DNA from: Kordia aestuariivivens
GTDB lineage: Bacteria > Bacteroidota > Bacteroidia > Flavobacteriales > Flavobacteriaceae
NCBI RefSeq assembly: GCF_014397005.1
Contig: NZ_JACGWS010000005.1
Span: forward strand, 1 to 64,000
Length of the DNA stretch: 64,000 bases
Reading direction: 5' to 3'
The notes below the pieces were generated by a model, which saw nothing but the letters and a program-made list of their open reading frames with translations, did no database searches and was not told the origin of the DNA. A program made the position numbers and the translations under genes. Shown here in pieces: positions 45,404 through 53,643 of the stretch; position 1 is the stretch's first letter, and every line of letters begins with the position of its first letter.

Positions 45404-45777
45404 TTATTTATTTTTTTAAAGAAAGCCTTCCGAATCAAAACTACATAAATTCCTATGGGAATGAAAAGACAAATAATCACGGAAGAAGCGACATAGTTAC
45501 TTCCGAAGGTGTTGAAAAGATTCAGGAAATCTACTGATTTTTGAAAGAGCCAATCACTGAATTTTGTAAAATCGGGAATGAATAGGAGTGACGCGATAAC
45601 GAGCACACTAAAGCCAATGGTGAATTTTCGCTGCTTATAAATTTTGTCCAAGAGACACATCCACGAAAGTGGAATGATAATAAACCATATAATGATATTG
45701 ATTTCTTTGTACGTGAAGCCAGTATGCTCAGAAATCCACATTAAGATATCGTATGTGTACTCGAATAGTGTATTCAT
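45400..45777 (-). CDS. Small membrane protein, unknown function
   Basis: A 125-residue protein with three membrane helices (about 22-40, 50-68, 92-115) and a basic C-terminus (RKAFFKKINN). Not recognised, but similar short proteins are frequent in Flavobacteriaceae. Its stop codon overlaps the 3' end of the putAbiC-like gene. Confidence 0.55.
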   Translation of the reverse strand: MNTLFEYTYDILMWISEHTGFTYKEINIIIWFIIIPLSWMCLLDKIYKQRKFTIGFSVLVIASLLFIPDFTKFSDWLFQKSVDFLNLFNTFGSNYVASSVIICLFIPIGIYVVLIRKAFFKKINN

Positions 45778-45880
45778 ATAGTATGATAAAATATGAGAGA
45801 TATCACTTTTCAGTGAGATTTGTTCAGCTTACAATTTGAGGTTCGCCTTCGCAGGCTTCCTAAAATTGAGTTTCACAAAA

Positions 45881-45914
45881 AAAAAGCTCCGAAACATACA
45901 TTTCGGAGCTTTTT
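45881..45914. terminator. Bidirectional rho-independent terminator
   Basis: AAAAAGCTCCGAAA and TTTCGGAGCTTTTT form a 14-bp perfect stem around CATACA. It lies 20 bases after the stop codon of the metallopeptidase gene. Confidence 0.95.
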
Positions 45915-45933
45915 ATATGATTGAGAAATATGA

Positions 45934-48657
45934 TTATTCGATAATCAATTTCTTAGTTACTGTTTTATCTTGATCAGTCACAGAGATTAAATACATACCT
46001 GAGCTTACATTCTTTAATGAAATGTTTTCATTGAAAGTTGAAGTTGCGTTGTAGTTTTTAGTGTGTACTAATCTTCCAGAGATATCATATACATTGACAT
46101 CAATGTTTTCTCCAGAAGTTGAGTTGAATGATAATGAGAAATCACCTTTGTTTGGGTTTGGATATAAAGCGAAGTTTTCTAAAGTGAATTCTTCATTGCT
46201 TAGTGTAACAGTTGTCGAAGTAGTACATAGTTCAACAGACCACTCATTTACAACTCCAGTATCTCCATTGAAGAAATCAACAAATACTAAGTTCCAAGTT
46301 CCAGAAGGATTATTTCCTAAAAATCCAGTCATTGGATTCGCTGGCGCATATAATCCAGTAGTTGGATTTGCACACATAATTGCAGCTTCACCGTCTTTAA
46401 ACGTTACGTCTATATTTCCAAATTGAGCAGTATTACATGTTCTTGCCCAGATATTTGAGAAACCTCCACCATTTGGTGTTTGTAATTGCATGATTAAATC
46501 TCCAATGTATGAATGCGTAACGTCAGCACGTACTCTAAGATCTGTAATTGGAGTTGACTCGGTAACTGTTACAGGAATAAAAACTGGTGTTCCTTGTACG
46601 TTTGCGCCACCACCATCAGGAATTGCAGTTGCAATAGCTCCCGTTGTGTATGTATTACAAACAGTCGCATCTACTACGGTAGCTCCAATTGAGAATGATT
46701 TTGAGATTGCAAAGAAAATGTTTCCAACCGCTTCAATTTTAATTCTACAATATGGTTCAAAAACGATAGGAAATGTAATTGATTCTGTTCCATCATTTGC
46801 AGTGTTTGCAGCTAATGTAGTTGGAAAAGTAAGTCCACCATCCGTAGATAATAAGATATTTACATTACTCGTATTGATTCCGTTTGCAGTTGTTCCAGCA
46901 ACGTCCCAAGTAACATTTGTACTAGTTCCAGTTGAGAAACTTTCGTTTGTTGTATCTGGAGCTGTTACTCTAAAAGGACCTGTATTTGCAGTTGTAACAG
47001 TCATGTTAGCTCTATTTGTCTGTCCACCATTTGGAGAACCATTGTCTCTTACTGTTAAAGCAAAATCCATTGTTCTAGCTACACTTGGCATTACTTCCCA
47101 AGCAGGTGTTAAGTTATTATCAAGGATATCGCTTAATTGTGGAAATGTACGATCGCCAGTTGTCATAGGTGAGTATGATCTAAATTGTGGGTCTGTAGTG
47201 CTTGTTGTAGAAGGTACGTTTGTTGTAACTCCTACATCAGTTTGTTCCCAGCAGTATGATAATACATCACCAGCGTTTGCATCTGTTGCAGTTCCGCTTA
47301 ATGTGAATGCTGTTCCGTAAGGAATTGTATAGTCAGCACCAGCATTTACAACTGGAGCTGTATTTCCGTTTGGTGTATTTGTAGAACATGTTGGTTCTCC
47401 AGGAGGCGTAATACGTTCCCACATTTCGGCAATACTAATTGCGTGAAAGTGATCATCACTGTTTCCTTGTACATTGTCTGAACCACAAATTCCAGCATAC
47501 GCCATGATTGTTGTTCCACTTCCTGGTTCTACAGCAGTTGTTGCACTTCTGTTTCCACCAGAACAAGATCCTTGTCCACCATTGAATGTATGGTTTGCAC
47601 CATATTGGTGCCCCATTTCGTGTGCTACGAAGTCAATATCAAAAGGATCACCTACAGGATTTGGAGATCCTGTTACACCTCTTGCTTTTGCATTACTGTA
47701 ACAAATACCACCACGTGCAGCTAATCCACCACCACCAGTAGTAAATACATGACCGATGTCATAATTTGCTGTTCCAATGTTTGCATCAATGATTGCTTGA
47801 TTTTCATTAATTAATAACGTAGCATCACTATCCGTGAATCCATCATTTTCCGCTAAGAAAATAATACTTGTGTTGTCTACTAAGGTCATTGTTAATGACA
47901 TGTCTCTTTCAAAAACAGCATTAACTCTTGTCATAGTTACGTTCATTGCAGCTAAAACGGTTGCTCTTTTTACAGCGTCCGTTGCAGCACCTTGTCCAGC
48001 AGCATTGATATGATAGTTAGCGTATTCTTGTGTACATGATAATGCCAAACGGAATGTTCTTAAGGTTCCATCATTTGCATTTTCTGGAGCGAAAGCTGCA
48101 TCAGCATTTGTTCTGTTTTCTGTTGATTCATCTACAAGACATCCAATTCTATCTTCAAAGTTTGAGTATAGATTTTCTTTTTCATACATGATGTATGTTT
48201 GTAAATCATTTGTTAATGGATCAATGTAGAGTGTTTTTCCAATAGCTTGTACCGTTGCATGAAAACCTAAAACTGTTGTAGAAAAGCGAATGATTGTTCC
48301 TGTGTTTTCTCTACTGACAGCAACATACGATTGAATTTCTGGGTAGTTAGCAGCAAACGTTGGCTCCATTACAGAAGCGTTGTATACTTCAAAGTCTTCC
48401 ATTTTTCCTTCTGCATTTGGAAACTGAACAACAATTTCAGACCCAATGTTAAGATCTCTATCAGGAGCTGCAGCTAATAGCTGTTTTAAACTATTGATAT
48501 CTAATGTGTACACATCGTAAGCAATAGGAGTAGAAGCTCTTTCTAGCAACTCACTCTGTTGAAAGCTTACGTTGTCTGTTTTTTTCCAAAAAGATTTTCC
48601 TTGTGAAAAAGCAAAAAGGGGAAGTAATAGTAATATAAAAAAGTAATTCTTTCTCAT
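45934..48657 (-). CDS. Secreted reprolysin-like (M12B) metallopeptidase with P-domain and T9SS domain
   Basis: A 907-residue protein with a signal peptide (about 1-19). The catalytic domain (about 190-420) has the full metzincin zinc motif HEMGHQYGANH (from H346). An Ig/cadherin-like region follows (GNTAPVVNAGADYTIPYGTA). Next is a proprotein convertase P-domain (about 665-800: ITDLRVRADVTHSYIGDLIM ... GTWNLVFVD). The C-terminal T9SS type A domain starts near residue 830 (NFALYPNPNKGDFSL ... VYDISGRLVHT ... KLIIE). It should be an exported, cell-surface or released protease for protein breakdown outside the cell. Single gene with strong terminator. Confidence 0.93.
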   Translation of the reverse strand: MRKNYFFILLLLPLFAFSQGKSFWKKTDNVSFQQSELLERASTPIAYDVYTLDINSLKQLLAAAPDRDLNIGSEIVVQFPNAEGKMEDFEVYNASVMEPTFAANYPEIQSYVAVSRENTGTIIRFSTTVLGFHATVQAIGKTLYIDPLTNDLQTYIMYEKENLYSNFEDRIGCLVDESTENRTNADAAFAPENANDGTLRTFRLALSCTQEYANYHINAAGQGAATDAVKRATVLAAMNVTMTRVNAVFERDMSLTMTLVDNTSIIFLAENDGFTDSDATLLINENQAIIDANIGTANYDIGHVFTTGGGGLAARGGICYSNAKARGVTGSPNPVGDPFDIDFVAHEMGHQYGANHTFNGGQGSCSGGNRSATTAVEPGSGTTIMAYAGICGSDNVQGNSDDHFHAISIAEMWERITPPGEPTCSTNTPNGNTAPVVNAGADYTIPYGTAFTLSGTATDANAGDVLSYCWEQTDVGVTTNVPSTTSTTDPQFRSYSPMTTGDRTFPQLSDILDNNLTPAWEVMPSVARTMDFALTVRDNGSPNGGQTNRANMTVTTANTGPFRVTAPDTTNESFSTGTSTNVTWDVAGTTANGINTSNVNILLSTDGGLTFPTTLAANTANDGTESITFPIVFEPYCRIKIEAVGNIFFAISKSFSIGATVVDATVCNTYTTGAIATAIPDGGGANVQGTPVFIPVTVTESTPITDLRVRADVTHSYIGDLIMQLQTPNGGGFSNIWARTCNTAQFGNIDVTFKDGEAAIMCANPTTGLYAPANPMTGFLGNNPSGTWNLVFVDFFNGDTGVVNEWSVELCTTSTTVTLSNEEFTLENFALYPNPNKGDFSLSFNSTSGENIDVNVYDISGRLVHTKNYNATSTFNENISLKNVSSGMYLISVTDQDKTVTKKLIIE

Positions 48658-48778
48658 AATTTTTAGTTAATTAGTTTAGTGAAAAGTACGGTAAAGTTAA
48701 TTCTTTTTTTAAAATACGATAAAAATCATTCAATATTTATAAGCTTTTTGTGTTAAAATTTAGCAGATTCGCAATGAT

Positions 48779-49489
48779 TCAATTCCAAGCCTTGACATTT
48801 TTCATAGGAATATCCATAATTAATAAGGTGTGCATGCTTGGTAATGAAACGCCACTTTCCATCGTTTTCCAATCCTCCCAAGAAGCATATAATCCACCAA
48901 TAGGAATAATACTTACCCACATTTGATAGCCTTTTGGAAATCCTTTTTCATCTAAAATCCATAAATAAGAATCGCCCGGAGTTGTGCCTCCGTTTGTATA
49001 GGTTACTAATAGTGCTTTTTCGTTGTTTTCTTGTGTGACAATACTACGCGTAACACCTTCATCAAATACCTTATGTGGCGCAACCAACCAAAAAGAGTCA
49101 TTGTTAAAGTAGGAAAGTGCTTTTTCAATGTGTATTGATGCTTCATTTGCTTCAACTTGCTGATCATTAATAGTAACAGTACTCGCTTTGGGTTGTTTTA
49201 AGTTTAAAGCAACTTTTGTATCACTCCAAGAAACATCAACCTTGTGTTGATCTTTATCCCAAACATAGTGATGTCCACCACGAAATGTCCAACTTAAATA
49301 GCGTGTGTTTTTATAGGCTTCATGATCTACCGCTGTTAGCATTTTTGTGGCCAATGCATCAGCTTCTGCACCAACGACACCTTTTGGCAAGGGTTCGTTG
49401 TATTTTATATAGACAAAAGCAAGTAGCAATAATAGAATGGTGATAATGACTAAGACGAGTTTTCCTAGAATTTTGAATGTTTTTTTCAT
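48779..49489 (-). CDS. Membrane-anchored conserved protein, unknown function
   Basis: A 236-residue protein with one N-terminal membrane helix (about 8-28) and a periplasmic domain of beta character (RYLSWTFRGGHHYVWDKDQHKVDVSW; FWLVAPHKVFDEG; YLWILDEKGFPKGYQMW). It seems a conserved Bacteroidota family, perhaps with an outer-membrane lipoprotein carrier-type fold, but I cannot name it. It is 33 bases downstream of the DUF4846 gene and likely in one operon with it. Confidence 0.6.
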   Translation of the reverse strand: MKKTFKILGKLVLVIITILLLLLAFVYIKYNEPLPKGVVGAEADALATKMLTAVDHEAYKNTRYLSWTFRGGHHYVWDKDQHKVDVSWSDTKVALNLKQPKASTVTINDQQVEANEASIHIEKALSYFNNDSFWLVAPHKVFDEGVTRSIVTQENNEKALLVTYTNGGTTPGDSYLWILDEKGFPKGYQMWVSIIPIGGLYASWEDWKTMESGVSLPSMHTLLIMDIPMKNVKAWN

Positions 49490-49522
49490 TGGTTTGGTTT
49501 TAGTTTTTGGGTAGCATCGTTT

Positions 49523-50377
49523 TTATTCTTTAAATCGTCTTAAATCAGTACTTTCAAAAGTCCATTCGGGAGTGTGTAATGTGCCTTTTTTGGCTTTATA
49601 CCAAGGACTTAACTTTGAATTTTGTTTGTTGACTAAGATTTGAGTTTCCTGCGCTGGCATGTAACTTTGCGCCAGCATGAATATTTTTTCACCCAATTCA
49701 TTTTTTGCCACATCAACTACAATAACGGCATGTCCGAACGGATTTCCTTGTTGAATGAATACATCGCCAACTTGAATATCCTTAATGTCAGTTACCTTTG
49801 AGAGTTCTTTTCGTAAGGAAGCTGTGTTCGCATACGCGAAGATATAATTCATGTATTTTCTAAATTTTTTATACGAATGATCGCCATTTGCATATTTCTT
49901 GAAATATCTTGGTTTGCCATCCGATAGAAAGTTGAAGTGAATATCGTTTAATCGTTTTTGTGCAAATAAGTATTCGCCGCGTAAACGCATAACTGCATCT
50001 GCGCATTGTTGCAAATCGCGTGTGCCAATTTCCATATCGACCACTGAGATGTAGACATTGTTATTGTATTTTTCGCGACCGTCAAAGTATTTTACGGTAC
50101 TGTTGAATGCTTTCAGCGGTAAATTTCGCAAATAGGTTCCGAAATGAGTTGCTTCAAGCGGAATTCTTGTGTAGTTTTTTGGTGTGTTGAAACGTGCAAG
50201 AATGGTTTTTCCTTCGGGATTTATCAAACTTTCTGTAACGATCGTTTCTTCTTGTAATGCGAGTTCGTTTGTTTTTGGAGTTTCCTGTTTTTGTTCTTTC
50301 GCGCAAGCGAGATATATCAAACTAATGAAAAAAAGAAAAGCTATATTTTTTATCGAAAATATTGTCTGGTTTCGCAT
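49523..50377 (-). CDS. DUF4846 lipoprotein
   Basis: A 284-residue protein with lipobox LACA. The mature part matches DUF4846 (RIPLEATHFGTYLRNLPLKA, then VVDMEIGTRDLQQCADAVMRLRGEYL, and FIQQGNPFGHAVIVVDVA near residue 210). The C-terminal part with a conserved Cys upstream and GHAVIV is reminiscent of NlpC/P60-like folds. Function unknown; probably envelope located. Upstream of and close to the membrane-anchored protein gene. Confidence 0.8.
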   Translation of the reverse strand: MRNQTIFSIKNIAFLFFISLIYLACAKEQKQETPKTNELALQEETIVTESLINPEGKTILARFNTPKNYTRIPLEATHFGTYLRNLPLKAFNSTVKYFDGREKYNNNVYISVVDMEIGTRDLQQCADAVMRLRGEYLFAQKRLNDIHFNFLSDGKPRYFKKYANGDHSYKKFRKYMNYIFAYANTASLRKELSKVTDIKDIQVGDVFIQQGNPFGHAVIVVDVAKNELGEKIFMLAQSYMPAQETQILVNKQNSKLSPWYKAKKGTLHTPEWTFESTDLRRFKE

Positions 50378-50520
50378 GTGATGTTTGTTTTTACTTTTAA
50401 ATATTAAATTTACAATAATTACTAGGAATTAGTAGTCAATTCAAAAACAATACCAACAATCGAACGGTTTCTAGACTTTTTAGCTATTCAGTTTGATGAA
50501 AGTAAAAATCAATTGCATAA

Positions 50521-50553
50521 AAAAAGGGAACAGCTTTTAGAAACTATTCCCTT
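50521..50553 (-). terminator. Rho-independent terminator
   Basis: Minus-strand AAGGGAATAG pairs with CTGTTCCCTT (one U-G wobble) followed by T6. It ends the fasciclin gene. Confidence 0.92.
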
Positions 50554-50573
50554 CATTGTAAAACTAACTAACA

Positions 50574-51089
50574 CTATTTAGGCATCACTACGCTATCGAT
50601 TACGTGGATTACTCCATTACTAGCCATGACATCTGTACTAGAAATCATGCTGTAGTTTCCGTTAGCATCTTTCAACCAAATTCCTTTGTCGTTTTGAACA
50701 ACTGTTATTTCTGCTCCGCTAAGTGTTGTGAGCGTCACTTTTCCTTTTCCAGCTTTCAAAGCAGCAACTACGTCTTTTGCAGTTAATTTTCCTTGAATTA
50801 CGTGGTACGTTAAAATGCTTGTTAATTTTGATTTGTTTTCAGGTTTTAGTAATGAACCTAAAGTAGCCGCATCAATTTTAGCAAATGCATCGTTTGTTGG
50901 TGCAAATACTGTAAACGGTCCTTCACCTTTTAATGCTTCTACCAATCCGGCAGCTTTTACAGCAGTAACTAATGTTGAAAAACTGTCGTTAGAAGCTGCT
51001 ACATCAACAACATCTTGGTTTTGAGCGTTTACATTCGCAGTAAATAAAAATAGAGCTGCAGTTGTAATTGTTAGGATTAATTTTTTCAT
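50574..51089 (-). CDS. Secreted fasciclin-domain protein
   Basis: A 171-residue protein with a signal peptide (about 1-22, ANVNAQ) and one fasciclin domain (FSTLVTAVKAAGLVEALKGEGPFTVFAPTNDAF; LTSILTYHVIQGKLTAKDVV; SNGVIHVIDSVVMPK). Such domains mediate adhesion or protein contacts at the cell surface. It is divergent from a SigK-type sigma/anti-sigma operon, with 153 bases between, an arrangement that suggests control by that sigma factor. Confidence 0.93.
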   Translation of the reverse strand: MKKLILTITTAALFLFTANVNAQNQDVVDVAASNDSFSTLVTAVKAAGLVEALKGEGPFTVFAPTNDAFAKIDAATLGSLLKPENKSKLTSILTYHVIQGKLTAKDVVAALKAGKGKVTLTTLSGAEITVVQNDKGIWLKDANGNYSMISSTDVMASNGVIHVIDSVVMPK

Positions 51090-51215
51090 AATTCTTTGTT
51101 TTTGTTTTTAGATTCTTTTTGTTTGACGTTTAAATTTTTTTATGAATACTTAAACGCTTTCAATTTTATATACACATGTTTTTAGTGTTTGGATGAGCTT
51201 GGTTAATTTTTTTCT

Positions 51216-51223
51216 TAAATTTG
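51216..51223 (+). promoter_or_regulatory. Candidate -7 promoter element of the sigma factor gene
   Basis: TAAATTTG fits the Bacteroidota sigma-A -7 consensus TAnnTTTG exactly and lies 20 bases before the GTG start. TTG triplets stand 14 and 25 bases upstream, neither ideally spaced, so the -33 part is unclear. Confidence 0.45.
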
Positions 51224-51242
51224 ACAAGATTTATTCTGAGAA

Positions 51243-51797
51243 GTGAAAAACGATACCTTATTTATTGAGCGATTTCAAAATCGTGACGAAGCTGCGTTGT
51301 CAAAGTTATATGACAACTATTCGGGTGCTATATATGGTGTCATTATTCGTATGTGTAGAAATGAAGAAGCTGCACAAGAAATTTTGCAAGAAACTTTTAT
51401 GAAAGCTTGGGATAAATCACATCTATATGATGCATCGAAGGGAAAATTTTACACATGGTTGTATAGAATAGCTCGAAATACAACCTTAAATTTTTTAAGA
51501 AAACAGGATAAACTCATCCAACTAGAAGATTTAAGTGTATATGAAGATGAAGGCGTAGAAGACAATCAAGAATTGCATACAGAATTAAAAGGAGCATTGT
51601 CTAAATTAGATGCACATCATCAAAAAGCATTACGACTCGTATATTTTAACGGACTTACACACAAAGAAGCACATGAAGAAATGGGCGTTCCGTTGGGAAC
51701 TTTTAAATCGTATGTACGTCAAGCGTTAGAAAAGTTGCGTGTTGTATATGGAAAAGAATTGTTGCTATTGATCTGTATATTAGAATTATTGACATGA
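51243..51797 (+). CDS. ECF RNA polymerase sigma factor (SigK-like)
   Basis: A 184-residue sigma-70 protein with region 2 (DEAALSKLYDNYSGAIYGVI, QEILQETFMKAWDK) and region 4 (HHQKALRLVYFNGLTHKEAHEEMGVPLGTFKSYVRQALEKLR). The start is GTG: an in-frame stop lies two codons before it and no ATG is near. Its stop codon overlaps the anti-sigma ATG (ATGA), so translation is coupled. Region 4 is of the SigK type. Confidence 0.93.
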   Translation: MKNDTLFIERFQNRDEAALSKLYDNYSGAIYGVIIRMCRNEEAAQEILQETFMKAWDKSHLYDASKGKFYTWLYRIARNTTLNFLRKQDKLIQLEDLSVYEDEGVEDNQELHTELKGALSKLDAHHQKALRLVYFNGLTHKEAHEEMGVPLGTFKSYVRQALEKLRVVYGKELLLLICILELLT

Positions 51798-52591
51798 AAG
51801 ATAGAGATACTATCATACAAAGCGGAATGCTAGAACAATACTTTTTGGGTACTTTACCTAAAGAGCAAATTGCTGCGCTCGAAAAAATGTTAGCCGAAGA
51901 TGAAATTTTAGCTGTAAAGTATTCGGAAATTGAAACCGATTTTGAAAATATCGCTTTTGAAAATGCGGTGCAACCACCCAATTTTATTAAAAACAATCTA
52001 TTTGTTGCGATACAAGATGATGATCCAAAAGTAAAAACACTTCCAAAAGAAGAACCGCCAGCACCTAAAAGTGTGAACCCTAAAGTATTGATGTGGATTG
52101 CTGCCGGAATTGCCGCTATATTCATGGTAAGTTCATTGTGGATGTTTACGCAATGGAATACTGCACAAGACAATTTACAAGTAACACAACAAGAATTAAA
52201 TACGATAAAACAGCAGATCGCGAATCTGGAAGGAAACCTTAAAGATTCTCAATTATTGGCAGAAGTTGTCAAAGATCCAAATACGTTACAATACGCATTA
52301 AAAGGAAACGATAAAATTCCTGGCGGATTGGCTACAGCGTACATCAATCACGAAAGTAAATCGGCGGTTGTAAACGCTCAAAAACTTCCTGCATTGCCTG
52401 CGGACAAAACCTATCAAATGTGGGCAGATGTTGATGGTGAAATGATCAATATGGGAATTATTGATAAAAGCAAAGATGTTGTTATCTTACAATACATTGA
52501 TGAAGCTGCTTCACTAAACATTACCATTGAACCTGCTGGCGGAAGCGATCATGCTACAGTAGCGCAGTTGGTTACGAATGTGTATTTGTAA
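51794..52591 (+). CDS. RskA-like anti-sigma factor
   Basis: A 265-residue protein. The cytoplasmic N-terminal part has an anti-sigma helix bundle (LEQYFLGTLPKEQIAALEKML), one membrane helix spans about residues 98-118, a coiled coil follows (about 125-155), and the periplasmic RskA C-terminal domain has KLPALPADKTYQMWADVDGEM and TIEPAGGSDHAT. It should bind the sigma factor encoded in the overlapping gene and release it on regulated proteolysis. Confidence 0.92.
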   Translation: MKDRDTIIQSGMLEQYFLGTLPKEQIAALEKMLAEDEILAVKYSEIETDFENIAFENAVQPPNFIKNNLFVAIQDDDPKVKTLPKEEPPAPKSVNPKVLMWIAAGIAAIFMVSSLWMFTQWNTAQDNLQVTQQELNTIKQQIANLEGNLKDSQLLAEVVKDPNTLQYALKGNDKIPGGLATAYINHESKSAVVNAQKLPALPADKTYQMWADVDGEMINMGIIDKSKDVVILQYIDEAASLNITIEPAGGSDHATVAQLVTNVYL

Positions 52592-52664
52592 TAATTATAG
52601 TACTACCATAAAATATTCGTGGATTCGTGGCAAAATACTCCAATACTCTAACAATCTAAAATAT

Positions 52665-52718
52665 CTAAGTAAGTCTAAGTAAGTCTAAGTAAGTCTAAGT
52701 AAGTCCAAGTAAGTCTAA
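52665..52718. repeat. 10-bp tandem repeat (CTAAGTAAGT, about 5 units)
   Basis: Five units of CTAAGTAAGT, one with a T-to-C change; the last partial unit supplies the stop codon of the AlkD gene. The bases just left of it (TCTAACAATCTAA) belong to the same TCTAA-rich theme seen at 3.1, 3.6 and 53.5 kb. Confidence 0.92.
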
Positions 52719-53383
52719 ATCAACCTCCGAATCGCTTCCCGTTCACTCAATTCTTTCAATTTTGTCGTTTTCACGAAATTTAAAACAGCTTCTGGTTGCA
52801 CCTTTCCATATTCGCGCAACGCCCAACCAATCGCTTTCTGAATAAAAAACTCTTCAGATTCCTTATGTACTATACATTGTTTGAATAATTCCGCTTGGTC
52901 AGTTTCGTTCTTATAACTCAATTGGTGCAAAATCGCAGCGCGATTCAACCACATATTATCACTTTTTGAATAAAAATCAAGCATCTTTCGTTTCTGTTCA
53001 GGAAACTGTAGCAAATATTTCCCAAACACATGTTTTGCCAAGAAATCCACAGAATCCCACCAAGAATGTGTGGTAATCATGCGTGTAAAAAAGCGTCCAT
53101 CTTTCAATTCATATTTCTTATTAGAAAACTTTTGATACAATTCCATTGCGGTATAATGATACTCACGTTGCGGTAAATTATACAATTCAGTCACAACCGC
53201 ACGAATATTTTCTTGTAAAAACGATTTATAATCGGGTAGGAGTTCTTTAATCAATTGCTTCCGAATTGGTGCTTTAATGCCATGAAACCGAAACAAATAA
53301 CGCATATAAACTTCCATTTGTTTCTGGTTGTCAATATTGGCGTTTGCCTGAAACGCTTCTTGTAGTTTTGTTACGAATTCCAT
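52715..53383 (-). CDS. DNA alkylation repair protein (AlkD-like)
   Basis: A 222-residue all-helical protein of the AlkD/HEAT-repeat glycosylase family (MRYLFRFHGIKAPIRKQLIKELLPDY; WWDSVDFLAKHVFGKYL; WLNRAAILHQLSYKNETDQAELF; FIQKAIGWALREYGK). Such proteins remove positively charged alkylated bases. Single gene; its stop codon lies in a short tandem repeat. Confidence 0.92.
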   Translation of the reverse strand: MEFVTKLQEAFQANANIDNQKQMEVYMRYLFRFHGIKAPIRKQLIKELLPDYKSFLQENIRAVVTELYNLPQREYHYTAMELYQKFSNKKYELKDGRFFTRMITTHSWWDSVDFLAKHVFGKYLLQFPEQKRKMLDFYSKSDNMWLNRAAILHQLSYKNETDQAELFKQCIVHKESEEFFIQKAIGWALREYGKVQPEAVLNFVKTTKLKELSEREAIRRLI

Positions 53384-53494
53384 GATAAAAAATAGTATTT
53401 AGATATTAGTCTTGAGTATTGAAAACTAAAACACTTTTACATTTAAAATTTCAAAACCCAATGGCTAAAAGCAAAAGGCTAAAATTTAATTTTG

Positions 53495-53606
53495 TCTAAC
53501 AGTCTAACAGTCTAACAGTCTAACAGTCTAACAGTCTAACAGTCTAACAGTCTAACAGTCTAACAGTCTAACAGTCTAACAGTCTAACAGTCTAACAGTC
53601 TAACAA
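53495..53606. repeat. 8-bp tandem repeat (TCTAACAG, about 14 units)
   Basis: About 14 nearly perfect units of TCTAACAG. They lie 38 bases after the stop codon of the gamma-glutamyltransferase gene. Between array and gene is the palindromic phrase TTCCCGCCTACGCGGAA. No spacers differ between units, so this is not CRISPR. Confidence 0.97.
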
Positions 53607-53643
53607 GTCTAAGAGAAGAGATTCCCGCCTACGCGGAACGAGT

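Noticed and set aside
46490-47320. A 276-residue plus-strand open frame
   Set aside because: Mirror frame of the reprolysin-like protease gene; low-complexity Val/Ser/Pro composition typical of antisense frames.
53495-53606. CRISPR array at the TCTAACAG repeats (also considered for the arrays at 1-128 and 3752-4043)
   Set aside because: Units are 8, 16 and 42 bases without unique spacers, and there are no cas genes in the window.
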